A DNA stretch of 35,132 nt from CAYQUL01 sp964568925 (GCA_964568925.1 CAZMSJ010000012.1:1-35132), one strand, 5' to 3'. Shown: positions 1 through 7,259, numbered from the stretch's first letter. Made by a program: numbers and translations. The notes: generated by a model from the sequence alone, not told the origin.

Positions 1-478
1 CATCAAAATGGATCGTCGCATATGGTAAGTTCTTTCCTCTTTTGAAGAATTTTTCTTCATCATATTCTCCAGAAGAGGTAAGATACATTTTCGGAATAAA
101 TGCTAACAACTCATCACCACGGGTGAGTACTAAGGTATTTAGATTCCTGCCAAAGGCTTTCATAGGGATTCCAAATATCAACACAACATTAAGTTCTGCT
201 GTATTTTTGAGAATGTAGCGAATACCTTCTTTAGAATCTTCATGGATCACATCGTCGTAATGAAAGTGACCCAACCCATGGCCCGTTAAAGACAATTCAG
301 GAAAGATGATTACTTTCACGCCTTTTCGAGCCAATTCTTTCACAATCCGAACATGCTCTATGGCATTTGCATACACATCACCAAGAACAGTTTTTGGACT
401 CACTACCGCAACCCGAGTCAAATAATTACTAGGGTTTAGAAACTCTTCGGCCGTCAATTGCCCTTGAGTAAATTTCAT
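1..478 (-). CDS. nadE: NAD(+) synthetase, glutamine-dependent, N-terminal part (cut by window edge)
   Basis: The first 159 codons are present; the rest lies beyond base 1. The visible part is a carbon-nitrogen hydrolase (glutaminase) domain, which in NadE releases ammonia from glutamine for amidation of nicotinate adenine dinucleotide to NAD. The catalytic Glu lies in IIFPELSLTG and the catalytic Lys in FIPKMYLTS, followed by the GEYDEEKFFKRG segment typical of large NadE. The ATG at 478 follows an AAAGG about 10 nt upstream. It is the last gene of the pncB-nadD direction, so the three enzymes of nicotinate salvage are adjacent. The synthetase domain is not visible, so a stand-alone amidase remains possible, but context argues strongly for NadE. 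Confidence 0.85.
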   Translation of the reverse strand, partial: MKFTQGQLTAEEFLNPSNYLTRVAVVSPKTVLGDVYANAIEHVRIVKELARKGVKVIIFPELSLTGHGLGHFHYDDVIHEDSKEGIRYILKNTAELNVVLIFGIPMKAFGRNLNTLVLTRGDELLAFIPKMYLTSSGEYDEEKFFKRGKNLPYATIHFD

Positions 479-548
479 TGTCAAAGTACCTTTCTACTTG
501 AGATTTCTAAAATTAATCTCCGTTTCACACAACTTAAACAAAAAATTG

Positions 549-589
549 TGTCAAATAGAGAGCCAGTTCTTGATTAAAAAGAACTGGCT
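549..589 (-). terminator. Hairpin between pncB and nadE, followed by a -35-like box
   Basis: A perfect 11-bp stem (561-571 with 579-589, 7-nt loop) lies just after the pncB stop. On the minus strand no T-run follows directly; the next segment contains TTGACA (complement of 549-554) and then a T-rich stretch before nadE. It may be a weak terminator or attenuator, or an mRNA-stabilising hairpin, that sets the pncB to nadE ratio. Confidence 0.4.
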
Positions 590-600
590 AATAAGACAAA

Positions 601-1968
601 CTAGACAGCTACAGACTGCCAAGTCGACCGTAGGTGAGCCTCATCAAATTGATGACCAAAGATACGCAAATACTCAATCAAGTCATCAACATTTTCAGCA
701 GTGTACTTTCCGGGCTCATCTGAAAGTTTCACTAATCCGTAACCTAAACCATCGATCGTTGCTTTCAAGGCTTTAACCACAATCTTTAATGTTGGAAGAC
801 CAACATCATTCATGAGATCAGTGCCCCAACCATAGGAGTCGTTATATCGACCACCTGTGCTTGTATGCAACTCGATGATTCGATCGACATCCAAACCATC
901 GCTGTAGGTAATGGTATGTGTCTTAGGATCAATCAACAGTGATTTCCAGAATGCGAGTGTCTTTTCGCCAAACGTTTCTGGAACTCCGGAATCTTGCCTC
1001 ATATTCCATTCGGCAATTTCTTTCGCAGACAGATATTTCTTTAAATCTTCGTAGAGAGCTGATACGCCAAAGGTGTCAGACAACAACGTGAGTGCACCAG
1101 ATACGTTTCCATAAAACTCTTTCCAAAGCTTCAAGAAATAGATTTGTGACTTCCGCACTTCCTCATCAGATTCGTGATGAATCGCCGCCATGACCATAAA
1201 CATTTCATGGGCCATCGTGCCAATTGGTTTGAGCTTCAGCTTCCAAGCCAGATAGACGTTTGATGTACCAACAAGAATAGGGCCTAATTTGCGATGCATC
1301 CGCATCAGCACATATCTCTGCCAAATGGCTGCGGCGCGACGCCGTGTGCCAAAGTCAGCAATACGAGCTAATCTGTGCAAAGAAAGTTTCGACATCTTAA
1401 GGGAGAGCGTTACCTCTCCATCAAACCAAACGAAAAGTAGCGAACGTCCTTCAGCTTTGCGCATTGAACGTGCATAAAGTTCTGCAACAATGCTCATGAA
1501 AATGGTTTCCCAATACATGGCAGTTGGCCACTTAGCTTCAACGATCAATCGATACTGACCATTTTTTACAACTAACTGATATTCCGGAAGGCAAAAGCCT
1601 GATAAAAGCCATGCAAGAAAATCTTCACGATACCGCTTCAAGCTGCGAAGGTAATTAACCTCACGCTTCGTAAAGCGAAGCTTGCGAGCAGCATCAAGAT
1701 GATGGCGAAGTAACTGTTCTGGTATTACATCAGCAATCCGAACGTTCTTACTTCGATTAATCATCTGGTACTTAACTACAATTTCACGAAGCTGTACCTC
1801 TTTCCCACTCTTTTTCGTCGTTTTCCCCAAGAAAATAACTTGGAGCATGTTGATTTTGTAGAAATCAACATCAAGCAACGACTTAATAATGGGAAGGTTC
1901 AAGGCTTCGTTAAGCCAAGCCCACGACAGTAATATCCAAAACACAAGCCACATAGGCAGAAAACTCAC
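601..1968 (-). CDS. pncB: Nicotinate phosphoribosyltransferase
   Basis: 455 residues. The enzyme condenses nicotinate with PRPP to nicotinate mononucleotide, the entry step of NAD salvage. Family signatures are clear: SLLDVDFYKINMLQ near the N-terminus, IADFGTRRR, GTSNVYLAWKL, GTMAHE, a substrate-site RQDSG, TITYSDGLDVD and VVKALKATIDGLG followed by KLSDEPGK. The start is a GTG at 1968 with AAGGAG 6 nt upstream, directly after nadD (15 nt gap), so the two are co-transcribed. About 27 residues precede the usual SLLDTD start, and the first 20 are markedly hydrophobic (MSFLPMWLVFWILLSWAW), which is unusual for a cytosolic enzyme. Confidence 0.95.
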   Translation of the reverse strand: MSFLPMWLVFWILLSWAWLNEALNLPIIKSLLDVDFYKINMLQVIFLGKTTKKSGKEVQLREIVVKYQMINRSKNVRIADVIPEQLLRHHLDAARKLRFTKREVNYLRSLKRYREDFLAWLLSGFCLPEYQLVVKNGQYRLIVEAKWPTAMYWETIFMSIVAELYARSMRKAEGRSLLFVWFDGEVTLSLKMSKLSLHRLARIADFGTRRRAAAIWQRYVLMRMHRKLGPILVGTSNVYLAWKLKLKPIGTMAHEMFMVMAAIHHESDEEVRKSQIYFLKLWKEFYGNVSGALTLLSDTFGVSALYEDLKKYLSAKEIAEWNMRQDSGVPETFGEKTLAFWKSLLIDPKTHTITYSDGLDVDRIIELHTSTGGRYNDSYGWGTDLMNDVGLPTLKIVVKALKATIDGLGYGLVKLSDEPGKYTAENVDDLIEYLRIFGHQFDEAHLRSTWQSVAV

Positions 1969-1983
1969 GGGATACTCCTTTTT

Positions 1984-2622
1984 TTAGAGATAGAGTTCGT
2001 TATATGAGATAAATTCGATTAAAGCCTGATCTTGTACTAAATGCATCCATTCTTTGCCCTGCTTTCGGTTCTCACGAACCATGGTACTCGAGGTATCAAT
2101 CGGAACCTCAGGCAAGATGACACACTTTTCCTCGTCCAACAAAAATGAATGAGGATCTGCATATCCGGCCCGGGGAACGATAACAAATTTGTTTTCATCC
2201 CAAAGCACTTTTCCTCGATACCAGTTACCGGTTATTTGAGACTTACCGTGAAACCTTTCAAGTGGTTCAACCAAATCCCCTCCGACAACAAAATACAATT
2301 CATACTGTTCACGAGGATATTCTTCGTTATACAAAATCCTCATGAGTTCAGCAGTCGGGGTGTTTTCACGGAACAAATCACGCTCATTAATGACTACTTT
2401 TTCACGAAATTCCTCGGGAAGAGAGCTAATCGCAAATTTGAGCATGGTAAGAATTTGTTGTGGCGTGGCTACCTTCTTTTTGTCTGAACGACGGCCTGAA
2501 GGAACAATAAGAACCTTACTAAAACGGTCCATTTTGCACAACAAAAACATAATTTGAATATGTCCGGCGGTTACTGGATCAAAGGTCCCTCCAAGCACAG
2601 CAATCTGAATTTTCTCAGACAT
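1984..2622 (-). CDS. nadD: Nicotinate-nucleotide adenylyltransferase
   Basis: 212 residues, the usual length. It transfers AMP from ATP to nicotinate mononucleotide to give deamido-NAD. The nucleotidyltransferase signature GGTFDPVTAGH is at residues 11-21, and the SSTMVRE near residue 180 matches the family's (I/S)SSTxIR phosphate-binding motif. It is the first gene of the nadD-pncB-nadE series. A -35 TTGACG (complement of 2689-2694) and an A/T-rich -10 overlapped by an inverted repeat lie 40-70 nt upstream, so it is probably controlled by the neighbouring NrtR-type regulator. Confidence 0.95.
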   Translation of the reverse strand: MSEKIQIAVLGGTFDPVTAGHIQIMFLLCKMDRFSKVLIVPSGRRSDKKKVATPQQILTMLKFAISSLPEEFREKVVINERDLFRENTPTAELMRILYNEEYPREQYELYFVVGGDLVEPLERFHGKSQITGNWYRGKVLWDENKFVIVPRAGYADPHSFLLDEEKCVILPEVPIDTSSTMVRENRKQGKEWMHLVQDQALIEFISYNELYL

Positions 2623-2661
2623 GTCTTTTTTCCTTTAGATGTGAATGTACTACTTACTTAT

Positions 2662-2694
2662 TGTAATTATTACACGAATTAACTATTTCGTCAA
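2662..2694 (-). promoter_or_regulatory. nadD promoter with operator-like palindrome
   Basis: Minus-strand -35 TTGACG (2689-2694), spacer 16-17 bp, -10 TAATAA/AATAAT. The -10 lies within TGTAATTATTACA (2662-2674), a palindrome with 6-bp arms. Repressor binding there would block RNA polymerase. The half-site GTGTAAT resembles the palindrome at 4079-4093. Confidence 0.65.
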
Positions 2695-2760
2695 CTCACG
2701 TAGAAAGTAAGCGCAACAATCGACCGATAGTGTACCAAAAACTGAGGCTAATTACAAATA

Positions 2761-3453
2761 TTAGAGGACTTGAACCGTTTGAAGTGTTCTACTCTTGAAT
2801 GAATAGAGCTCAGCTGGGCGGTGTGCACCTTCAGCTTTCATCTTTTTAAGTGGAGTGAGCCAACCTAATGACAAGATCTTTTTTCTAAAATTACGTTTAT
2901 CAAGCGTTTGATTCAAAATTGTTTCATAGGTCTCTTGTAACTCAGTTAAGGTAAATTCTTTAGGCAAAAGTGACACGACAATGTTTGTGTAGGTAATCTT
3001 TGCCTTCAATCTCTCAACTGCAATTTTAATAATTTCAGTGTGATCGTATGCCAGTGGAGGTAATTTATTGACTGGGTACCAAGCGATTGATTTGTATTGG
3101 TCATTTGTTTTTGGAGTAACTTCACCAGTAACAAGTGCTAGATACGCAACTGAGACAACCCATCCAGTAGGATCACGATCTGGGTCCCCAAAGGTACTTA
3201 ATTGCTCGAGATAAATATTTTTTAAGCCTGCACGATCGGCCAAGTGGCGAGTAGCTGCCTCTTCAAGAGTTTCACTTTTGGTGACTAAACCTCCAGGAGC
3301 TGCCCACATACCAGGGAACTCGGAGCGATTGAGCTCTAAAAGAAGCACCTCAAGTTTGTGGTCCACGACACGGAAGATCACCGTATCAACGGCAACAACT
3401 GCATGTTCAAAACTTTTTTGTGGATAACTCATATCTGTTATTTTCTCTACCAT
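2761..3453 (-). CDS. nrtR: NrtR-type Nudix/winged-helix transcriptional regulator of NAD metabolism
   Basis: 230 residues. Residues about 8-145 form a Nudix fold, and 150-230 a winged-helix C-terminal domain of the NrtR type (FTLTELQETYE, then LDKRNFRKKILSLGWL). NrtR proteins repress NAD synthesis genes and release DNA on binding ADP-ribose or related metabolites. The Nudix box keeps GGLVTKSE but the catalytic REUxEE is RHLADR, so hydrolysis is probably lost and the fold acts as a sensor. The reading frame could extend to 3534, but that would run through a terminator and the promoter. I prefer the ATG at 3453, nearly leaderless; the ATG at 3432 (MSYPQ) is the alternative. It lies between nadD and another putative target. 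Confidence 0.88.
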   Translation of the reverse strand: MVEKITDMSYPQKSFEHAVVAVDTVIFRVVDHKLEVLLLELNRSEFPGMWAAPGGLVTKSETLEEAATRHLADRAGLKNIYLEQLSTFGDPDRDPTGWVVSVAYLALVTGEVTPKTNDQYKSIAWYPVNKLPPLAYDHTEIIKIAVERLKAKITYTNIVVSLLPKEFTLTELQETYETILNQTLDKRNFRKKILSLGWLTPLKKMKAEGAHRPAELYSFKSRTLQTVQVL

Positions 3454-3491
3454 ACACCTGTTAGTGTATGAGAAACATAGGTAAAAGGCAA
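3451..3491 (-). promoter_or_regulatory. nrtR promoter with 7-bp-arm inverted repeat
   Basis: Minus-strand -35 TTGCCT (3486-3491), 17-bp spacer, -10 TACACT (3463-3468). The perfect inverted repeat CATACAC-6-GTGTATG (3451-3470) covers the -10 and the first start codon, as expected for autorepression. Its half-sites are oriented differently from the two TGTAA-type palindromes nearby, so it may be another binding mode or another regulator. Confidence 0.55.
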
Positions 3492-3525
3492 AGAAAATGC
3501 CCCCACGAAAAACTGTGAGGGCATT
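3490..3525 (-). terminator. Rho-independent terminator after the deoxyribosyltransferase-like gene
   Basis: On the minus strand a stem of about 10 bp (3496-3506 with 3515-3525, one mismatch, 8-nt loop) starts 10 nt after the stop codon at 3536 and is followed by TTTTCTTTG. It separates this transcript from nrtR; the -35 of nrtR lies at the foot of the hairpin. Confidence 0.8.
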
Positions 3526-3535
3526 AAAACGCAAG

Positions 3536-4051
3536 CTAATCGAAACGAATTTTTTGCAACGTTTGCGTCATCTTGGCAATTCTCGATTGTAAAATACGAG
3601 AGACTTCTTTTGCAAAGAATCGACGAGCTTTTGTCTGATCCGTAAAAATCCGGTCATGATCAAAGTTTTTGAGCAAAAGACCTTCCATTCCCTTCAATTG
3701 CTTCAAAGGATGACCGCTGAGATCTTTGTAGTCGAGTATCACAACGGTACGATCTCGGTCGTTTATCAACGCGTCCCAAACTTCACAACCTGAGTAGAAA
3801 GGTAGTGTGTTTCCAGCACCTTCTACATCATAGGTATTTCCAAGGTAGAAGACTAAGTAATCAGCCTCGGCTTTAGCTTTTTCTTCTGCCAAACGGGCTT
3901 CTTCTGACCAAGGAACACCATCTGGCAAAACAGGGTTGAAAAAAAGACTTTTGTCCAACCCGATTTTCTCCATATCCTCAATAAAAGGAAGACGCCATTT
4001 GTTTTTGGCACATACGCCTAAAAGCATCAGAATTATTCCAACATCAGACAT
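3536..4051 (-). CDS. Nucleoside 2-deoxyribosyltransferase-like protein
   Basis: 171 residues. The centre (FFNPVLPDGVPWSEEARLAE, then KAEADYLVFYLGNT and FYSGCEVWDAL) resembles the nucleoside 2-deoxyribosyltransferase-like family: a nucleotide-binding Rossmann-like fold in which an Asp/Glu pair attacks N-glycosidic bonds. Residue-level catalytic assignment is not certain. It has a strong AAGGAGG 6 nt before the ATG, its own promoter and its own terminator, so it is monocistronic. Its promoter carries the clearest palindrome of the NAD block, so I infer a role in nucleotide or NAD breakdown or repair, for example cleaving N-ribosyl bonds. The exact substrate is unknown. Confidence 0.65.
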   Translation of the reverse strand: MSDVGIILMLLGVCAKNKWRLPFIEDMEKIGLDKSLFFNPVLPDGVPWSEEARLAEEKAKAEADYLVFYLGNTYDVEGAGNTLPFYSGCEVWDALINDRDRTVVILDYKDLSGHPLKQLKGMEGLLLKNFDHDRIFTDQTKARRFFAKEVSRILQSRIAKMTQTLQKIRFD

Positions 4052-4078
4052 GCGAAACCTCCTTAAATGGAATTACTT

Positions 4079-4112
4079 TGTGTAATTTACACACAAAACC
4101 CTAGAATGTCAA
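4079..4112 (-). promoter_or_regulatory. Promoter with perfect palindrome upstream of the deoxyribosyltransferase-like gene
   Basis: Minus-strand consensus -35 TTGACA (4107-4112), 17-bp spacer, -10 TAAATT (4084-4089). TGTGTAATTTACACA (4079-4093) is a perfect palindrome (7-bp arms, one central base) lying over the -10. It shares GTGTAA/TTACA with the nadD site, supporting control by the same repressor. Confidence 0.7.
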
Positions 4113-4113
4113 G

Positions 4114-4428
4114 TTATCTGATATTTAATATTCTCTTTAAAGCTTGGATGAAGAAGTTTTCTTTCTTGCGAGTGTAGTGGGTTCCATAGACTGGTCTATT
4201 CCAAACGGTGAGAATTATCCATTTCCCTTGTTCATTTTTCTTTGCAACAACTTCAAGGCGTTCACTTCCATAGGTTTTGTAATACACCCATGACCCATCA
4301 GCTGAACCTTTTCGTGATTGTTCAGGTCTCTGAAAGGTTGCCCACGCGTCACCTTGTTTAATTCCACGCTGAACAAGTCTTTCAATTGCATGGTTTGTCC
4401 AAATTACTCCACCAAAATTCTTGTCCAT
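4114..4428 (-). CDS. DUF4258 domain protein
   Basis: 104 residues. The N-terminal WTNHAIERLVQRGI followed by an AWATFQRPE helix and a YGSERLEVVAKK strand fits the DUF4258 pattern (His-x-x-x-Arg-x-x-x-Arg-Gly then a small beta sheet), a family with folds like RelE-type toxins but no proven activity. The C-terminus is basic (KKENFFIQALKRILNIR). It starts 6 nt after the stop of the upstream gene, so it is co-transcribed with 4435-4791. No antitoxin-like partner is obvious; the upstream small acidic helical protein is the only candidate. Confidence 0.65.
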   Translation of the reverse strand: MDKNFGGVIWTNHAIERLVQRGIKQGDAWATFQRPEQSRKGSADGSWVYYKTYGSERLEVVAKKNEQGKWIILTVWNRPVYGTHYTRKKENFFIQALKRILNIR

Positions 4429-4434
4429 AGATTG

Positions 4435-4791
4435 TTAATTGGTATCTGAAGATTCTTCGTCATCAACTTCTACAGGTTTAATAAGTTCCAAGAGCTCATG
4501 GCCCAAGAGATATGCCTCTGCTCGAATGAATGCTTCAACATCTTCACCAATTCGTCCAAACAGATAGGCAATGAGTGAGCGATCATGTGGGGCTTCTGTT
4601 AGCTTTGTTAAAAACTCTTTGTGATCTTTCTTTGGAAGACGATCAAGGATGCAACCAATTACCCGATGATGAACAATCTCATCAATCTGTTTATATATCT
4701 CCACACGATCTGATTCTTTCTTCACATGCTTTTTGACCAAAGCGTCAAGCTCATGCATGTTTAACAAATGATCGTAGAAAATAGTACTCAT
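4435..4791 (-). CDS. Small acidic helical protein of unknown function
   Basis: 118 residues, predicted almost all helical, with an acidic tail (VEVDDEESSDTN). I do not recognise a characterised family; it resembles short helical proteins often seen in Patescibacteria. The frame is open to 4929, but the first 46 codons would overlap the upstream gene, and MSTIFYDHLL at 4791 starts 7 nt after that gene's stop. A TATAAT (complement of 4798-4803) sits exactly 6 nt before this ATG, and no Shine-Dalgarno sequence is visible, so the gene may have its own leaderless transcript. It is followed at 6 nt by the DUF4258 gene. Confidence 0.6.
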   Translation of the reverse strand: MSTIFYDHLLNMHELDALVKKHVKKESDRVEIYKQIDEIVHHRVIGCILDRLPKKDHKEFLTKLTEAPHDRSLIAYLFGRIGEDVEAFIRAEAYLLGHELLELIKPVEVDDEESSDTN

Positions 4792-4798
4792 AAATGTA

Positions 4799-5740
4799 TT
4801 ATACCGCTTTAAAGGAAACCCCGGACAGCTGAGTATCTTTAAACTCAACTGGACCAAGTGGCACTTTGTTATCAGGGTCATCAACAAAGAACACGATGAC
4901 TGGACCTTTCTTGTATCGGACACCACCAAGGTATTCCATCACTTCAGGGCTCCCACCAAATTGTTTCCCAGTAAAAGCGGCAGGACCTGAGTCAGCAATC
5001 GCTGCAACCACTGCTTTTCCGTTGTCAGTATTCACAATCATCACTTTGCGATACTTGTACCAATCACGAAGGTATCGTGTTCTTGTATTCCAATCAGGAA
5101 GGTACAGTGTTTGAACGACGGCATACCACTTTTCAGTCTCAACTAAGTCAGGGGTGAGCTTTTCTTTTGATGGTGCAAAATACCCCCATGCTCCAAGACC
5201 TGGGGCCATACCTTCCTTTTGATCTTGCAAATCACCATGATTTGAAATGGTGTCTCCCGGATATCTTCTCAGATGTTGCTCTGCTCCAATTTTTCCATAG
5301 GTCGTGTTTAAGTGTTCTCCTTCAAGCGTTGCCTTAACCGGAACACCAAATGCATCATTAAATACTTTCTCAAGGCGCTTTTCTTCTTCACGGGATAATG
5401 GTTGTGGTGTATCAGGCAACAATTCCTTAAGTTGTGACTTGTATTCTTGTTCTTTCGTTCGGGCTGGAACCGCATTTAAACCAGTACTTACTGAACCAAG
5501 TGTTGAGTGTGCTCTCGGCAGACTTGTTAACGCGTTTGTTCCTGGAGACAACAAAAGAACTCCACTAGCGATACCAGCACTTAATAGATGAGCTGACTTC
5601 TCTCGGAGAGAATTGATGTTAAGCGCTGCATCAAACAACGTATCTTTGAGCGTGGCATGTCGAGAAAACACATTGTGCTTCTCTTGAAAGCCTTTAAGCT
5701 TCAATCTTGAAGAAATATTTGAAAAGCTACCAGTTGCCAT
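4799..5740 (-). CDS. Membrane-anchored protein with a double-psi-barrel-like C-terminal domain
   Basis: 313 residues. Residues about 50-67 form one hydrophobic segment (LLSAGIASGVLLLSPG), then a linker of about 130 residues, then a C-terminal domain (205-312). That domain, with YKYRKVMIVNTDNGKAVVAA, ADSGPAAFTGKQFGGSP and GPVIVFFVDDP, resembles 3D/RlpA-type double-psi beta-barrels found in cell-wall-acting proteins. The assignment rests on pattern only. The protein is probably exported and may bind or cleave peptidoglycan. The start follows GAGGT directly, and the gene lies 40 nt behind gltX. A promoter-like TTGCCA-17-TAACAT (5746-5774) ends 5 nt before the ATG. Confidence 0.55.
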   Translation of the reverse strand: MATGSFSNISSRLKLKGFQEKHNVFSRHATLKDTLFDAALNINSLREKSAHLLSAGIASGVLLLSPGTNALTSLPRAHSTLGSVSTGLNAVPARTKEQEYKSQLKELLPDTPQPLSREEEKRLEKVFNDAFGVPVKATLEGEHLNTTYGKIGAEQHLRRYPGDTISNHGDLQDQKEGMAPGLGAWGYFAPSKEKLTPDLVETEKWYAVVQTLYLPDWNTRTRYLRDWYKYRKVMIVNTDNGKAVVAAIADSGPAAFTGKQFGGSPEVMEYLGGVRYKKGPVIVFFVDDPDNKVPLGPVEFKDTQLSGVSFKAV

Positions 5741-5745
5741 ACCTC

Positions 5746-5774
5746 ATGTTAGAGTTTCTAACGTAGCTTGGCAA
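5746..5774 (-). promoter_or_regulatory. Candidate promoter between gltX and the barrel-domain gene
   Basis: Minus-strand TTGCCA (5769-5774), exactly 17 bp, TAACAT (5746-5751). It includes a short perfect hairpin GTTAGA-aac-TCTAAC. The -10 ends 5 nt before the ATG at 5740, so a transcript from it would be essentially leaderless. Confidence 0.4.
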
Positions 5775-5780
5775 ATAGGA

Positions 5781-7220
5781 TTAGAGAGCAGCCTGAAATT
5801 GATCAATTCGAGCAATTGATTCTTCTTTTCCAAGAATAACCATAGATTCATTAATTGGTGGAGATATTTTGTTTCCAGCGATCGCGATTCGTAAATCCAT
5901 AAAAAATTCCCCTGTCTTAAATCCATGTGTTTCAATTGCTTTCATAAGCTCCGCGGTTACTGCCTCATCAGTAAAATCATTCACCGTCTCAAGGGAGGCC
6001 ATTGCAGCAACTAAATGCTCTTTAGCCTTTGGTGTGGAAAAAGTTTTATCAATTTTTGGTTTAGCGTAGAAAAATTGAGTAAAAGCAGCAAAATCAGACA
6101 GCTTTTTTATTCGATCTCGAGACAGCTTAACTATTGATGTAAATTTTTCCTCAGAAACATCCTCTGGTTTGTCTTTTTTAAGATAATGAACAATTCTCTC
6201 GAGAGGTAAATCACGAACATACTGGCCATTAATCCAAGACAATTTAGCCCGATCAAACGCCACTAAATCAGTTTTATGAATCTTTTCTATATCAAAGACT
6301 GAAATAAACTCTTCGAGTGAAAATATCTCTTTCTCTCCACCTGGGTTCCAACCCAAAAACATCAAGAAGTTTAACAGTGCTTCTGGAAGGTATCCTTCGT
6401 CCAAAAACTCTCTGGCAAAAACTGCTCCAAAGCGTTTTGAGAGTTTTTTTGTTCCTCCAAGCTCCTTCAAGTTTGGTAAATGAATATGCACCGGCATTTC
6501 CCAACCAAAAGCCTCATACAAGAGCACATGCTTTGGAGTTGAAGGCAGCCAGTCATTTCCTCTCATGACGTGTGTTATCTCCATCAAATGGTCATCAACA
6601 ACAACAGCAAAGTGATAGGTTGGGAAACCATCAGACTTTAATAACACCTGATCATCGATCTCTTTCGAATGGACTGATATTTTGCCAAAAACTACATCAG
6701 TAAACGAAATGACACGATCATCTGGAATCTTCAAACGAACAACATGGGGAGTGTTACTCGAAAGTTTCTCGCTCACTTCTTCTGGTGAGAGACGCAAACA
6801 ATGTCTGTCATATTTTGTAGATGGTACTCCTTGTGCTTTTTGTGCCTCACGCATTTGGGTTAGTCTCTCTTCTGTACAAAAACAACGGTATGCCACGCCT
6901 TTTTCAATTAACTCCTCACAATACTTTTTGTAGATAGGAAGTCGTTCTGATTGAGTATAGGGACCAAATGGACCATTTGTGTCAGGACCCTCATCCCAGG
7001 AAAGTCCGTAATCACGAATTACTTGCAATATTCGCTCCACAGCACCATCTACATATCGAGTACGATCAGTGTCTTCGATGCGAATAATAAAAGAACCACC
7101 CATTTTCTTTGCAAATGCGTAGTTATAGAGAACTGTTCGAATATGCCCAATATGGTACTCACCCGTTGGAGACGGGGCCATTCGGACTCGAACTTTTTGA
7201 TCTGATAGTTTTGAGCTCAT
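5781..7220 (-). CDS. gltX: Glutamyl-tRNA synthetase
   Basis: 479 residues, the normal length for bacterial GluRS. It charges tRNA-Glu (and in non-discriminating forms tRNA-Gln). Class I signatures: APSPTGEYHIGH (HIGH at 23-26) and KLSKR at 259-263. A CFC pair at 113-115 with YDRHC further on matches the zinc-binding insert of some GluRS. The C-terminal anticodon-binding helical domain is complete. The frame is open 24 codons further upstream, but the ATG at 7220 follows AAGGA and lies just after a TTGAGT-17-TACAAT promoter, so this start is preferred. Confidence 0.95.
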   Translation of the reverse strand: MSSKLSDQKVRVRMAPSPTGEYHIGHIRTVLYNYAFAKKMGGSFIIRIEDTDRTRYVDGAVERILQVIRDYGLSWDEGPDTNGPFGPYTQSERLPIYKKYCEELIEKGVAYRCFCTEERLTQMREAQKAQGVPSTKYDRHCLRLSPEEVSEKLSSNTPHVVRLKIPDDRVISFTDVVFGKISVHSKEIDDQVLLKSDGFPTYHFAVVVDDHLMEITHVMRGNDWLPSTPKHVLLYEAFGWEMPVHIHLPNLKELGGTKKLSKRFGAVFAREFLDEGYLPEALLNFLMFLGWNPGGEKEIFSLEEFISVFDIEKIHKTDLVAFDRAKLSWINGQYVRDLPLERIVHYLKKDKPEDVSEEKFTSIVKLSRDRIKKLSDFAAFTQFFYAKPKIDKTFSTPKAKEHLVAAMASLETVNDFTDEAVTAELMKAIETHGFKTGEFFMDLRIAIAGNKISPPINESMVILGKEESIARIDQFQAAL

Positions 7221-7226
7221 TGTTCC

Positions 7227-7259
7227 TTGAATTGTAACACTCGCTCGCTCTATACTCAA
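7227..7259. promoter_or_regulatory. Bidirectional promoter between gltX and the divergent anchored-protein gene
   Basis: Minus strand: TTGAGT (7254-7259), 17 bp, TACAAT (7231-7236), driving gltX. Plus strand: TTGAAT (7227-7232), 18 bp, TATACT (7251-7256), driving the gene at 7270. The two promoters occupy the same 33 bp face to face, with each -35 overlapping the other's -10, so their use must be mutually exclusive at any one moment. Confidence 0.7.

Noticed and set aside
3454..3534. 27-codon upstream extension of the nrtR frame
   Set aside because: It runs through the preceding gene's terminator, the -35/-10 boxes and the palindrome; the encoded residues do not resemble NrtR N-termini.
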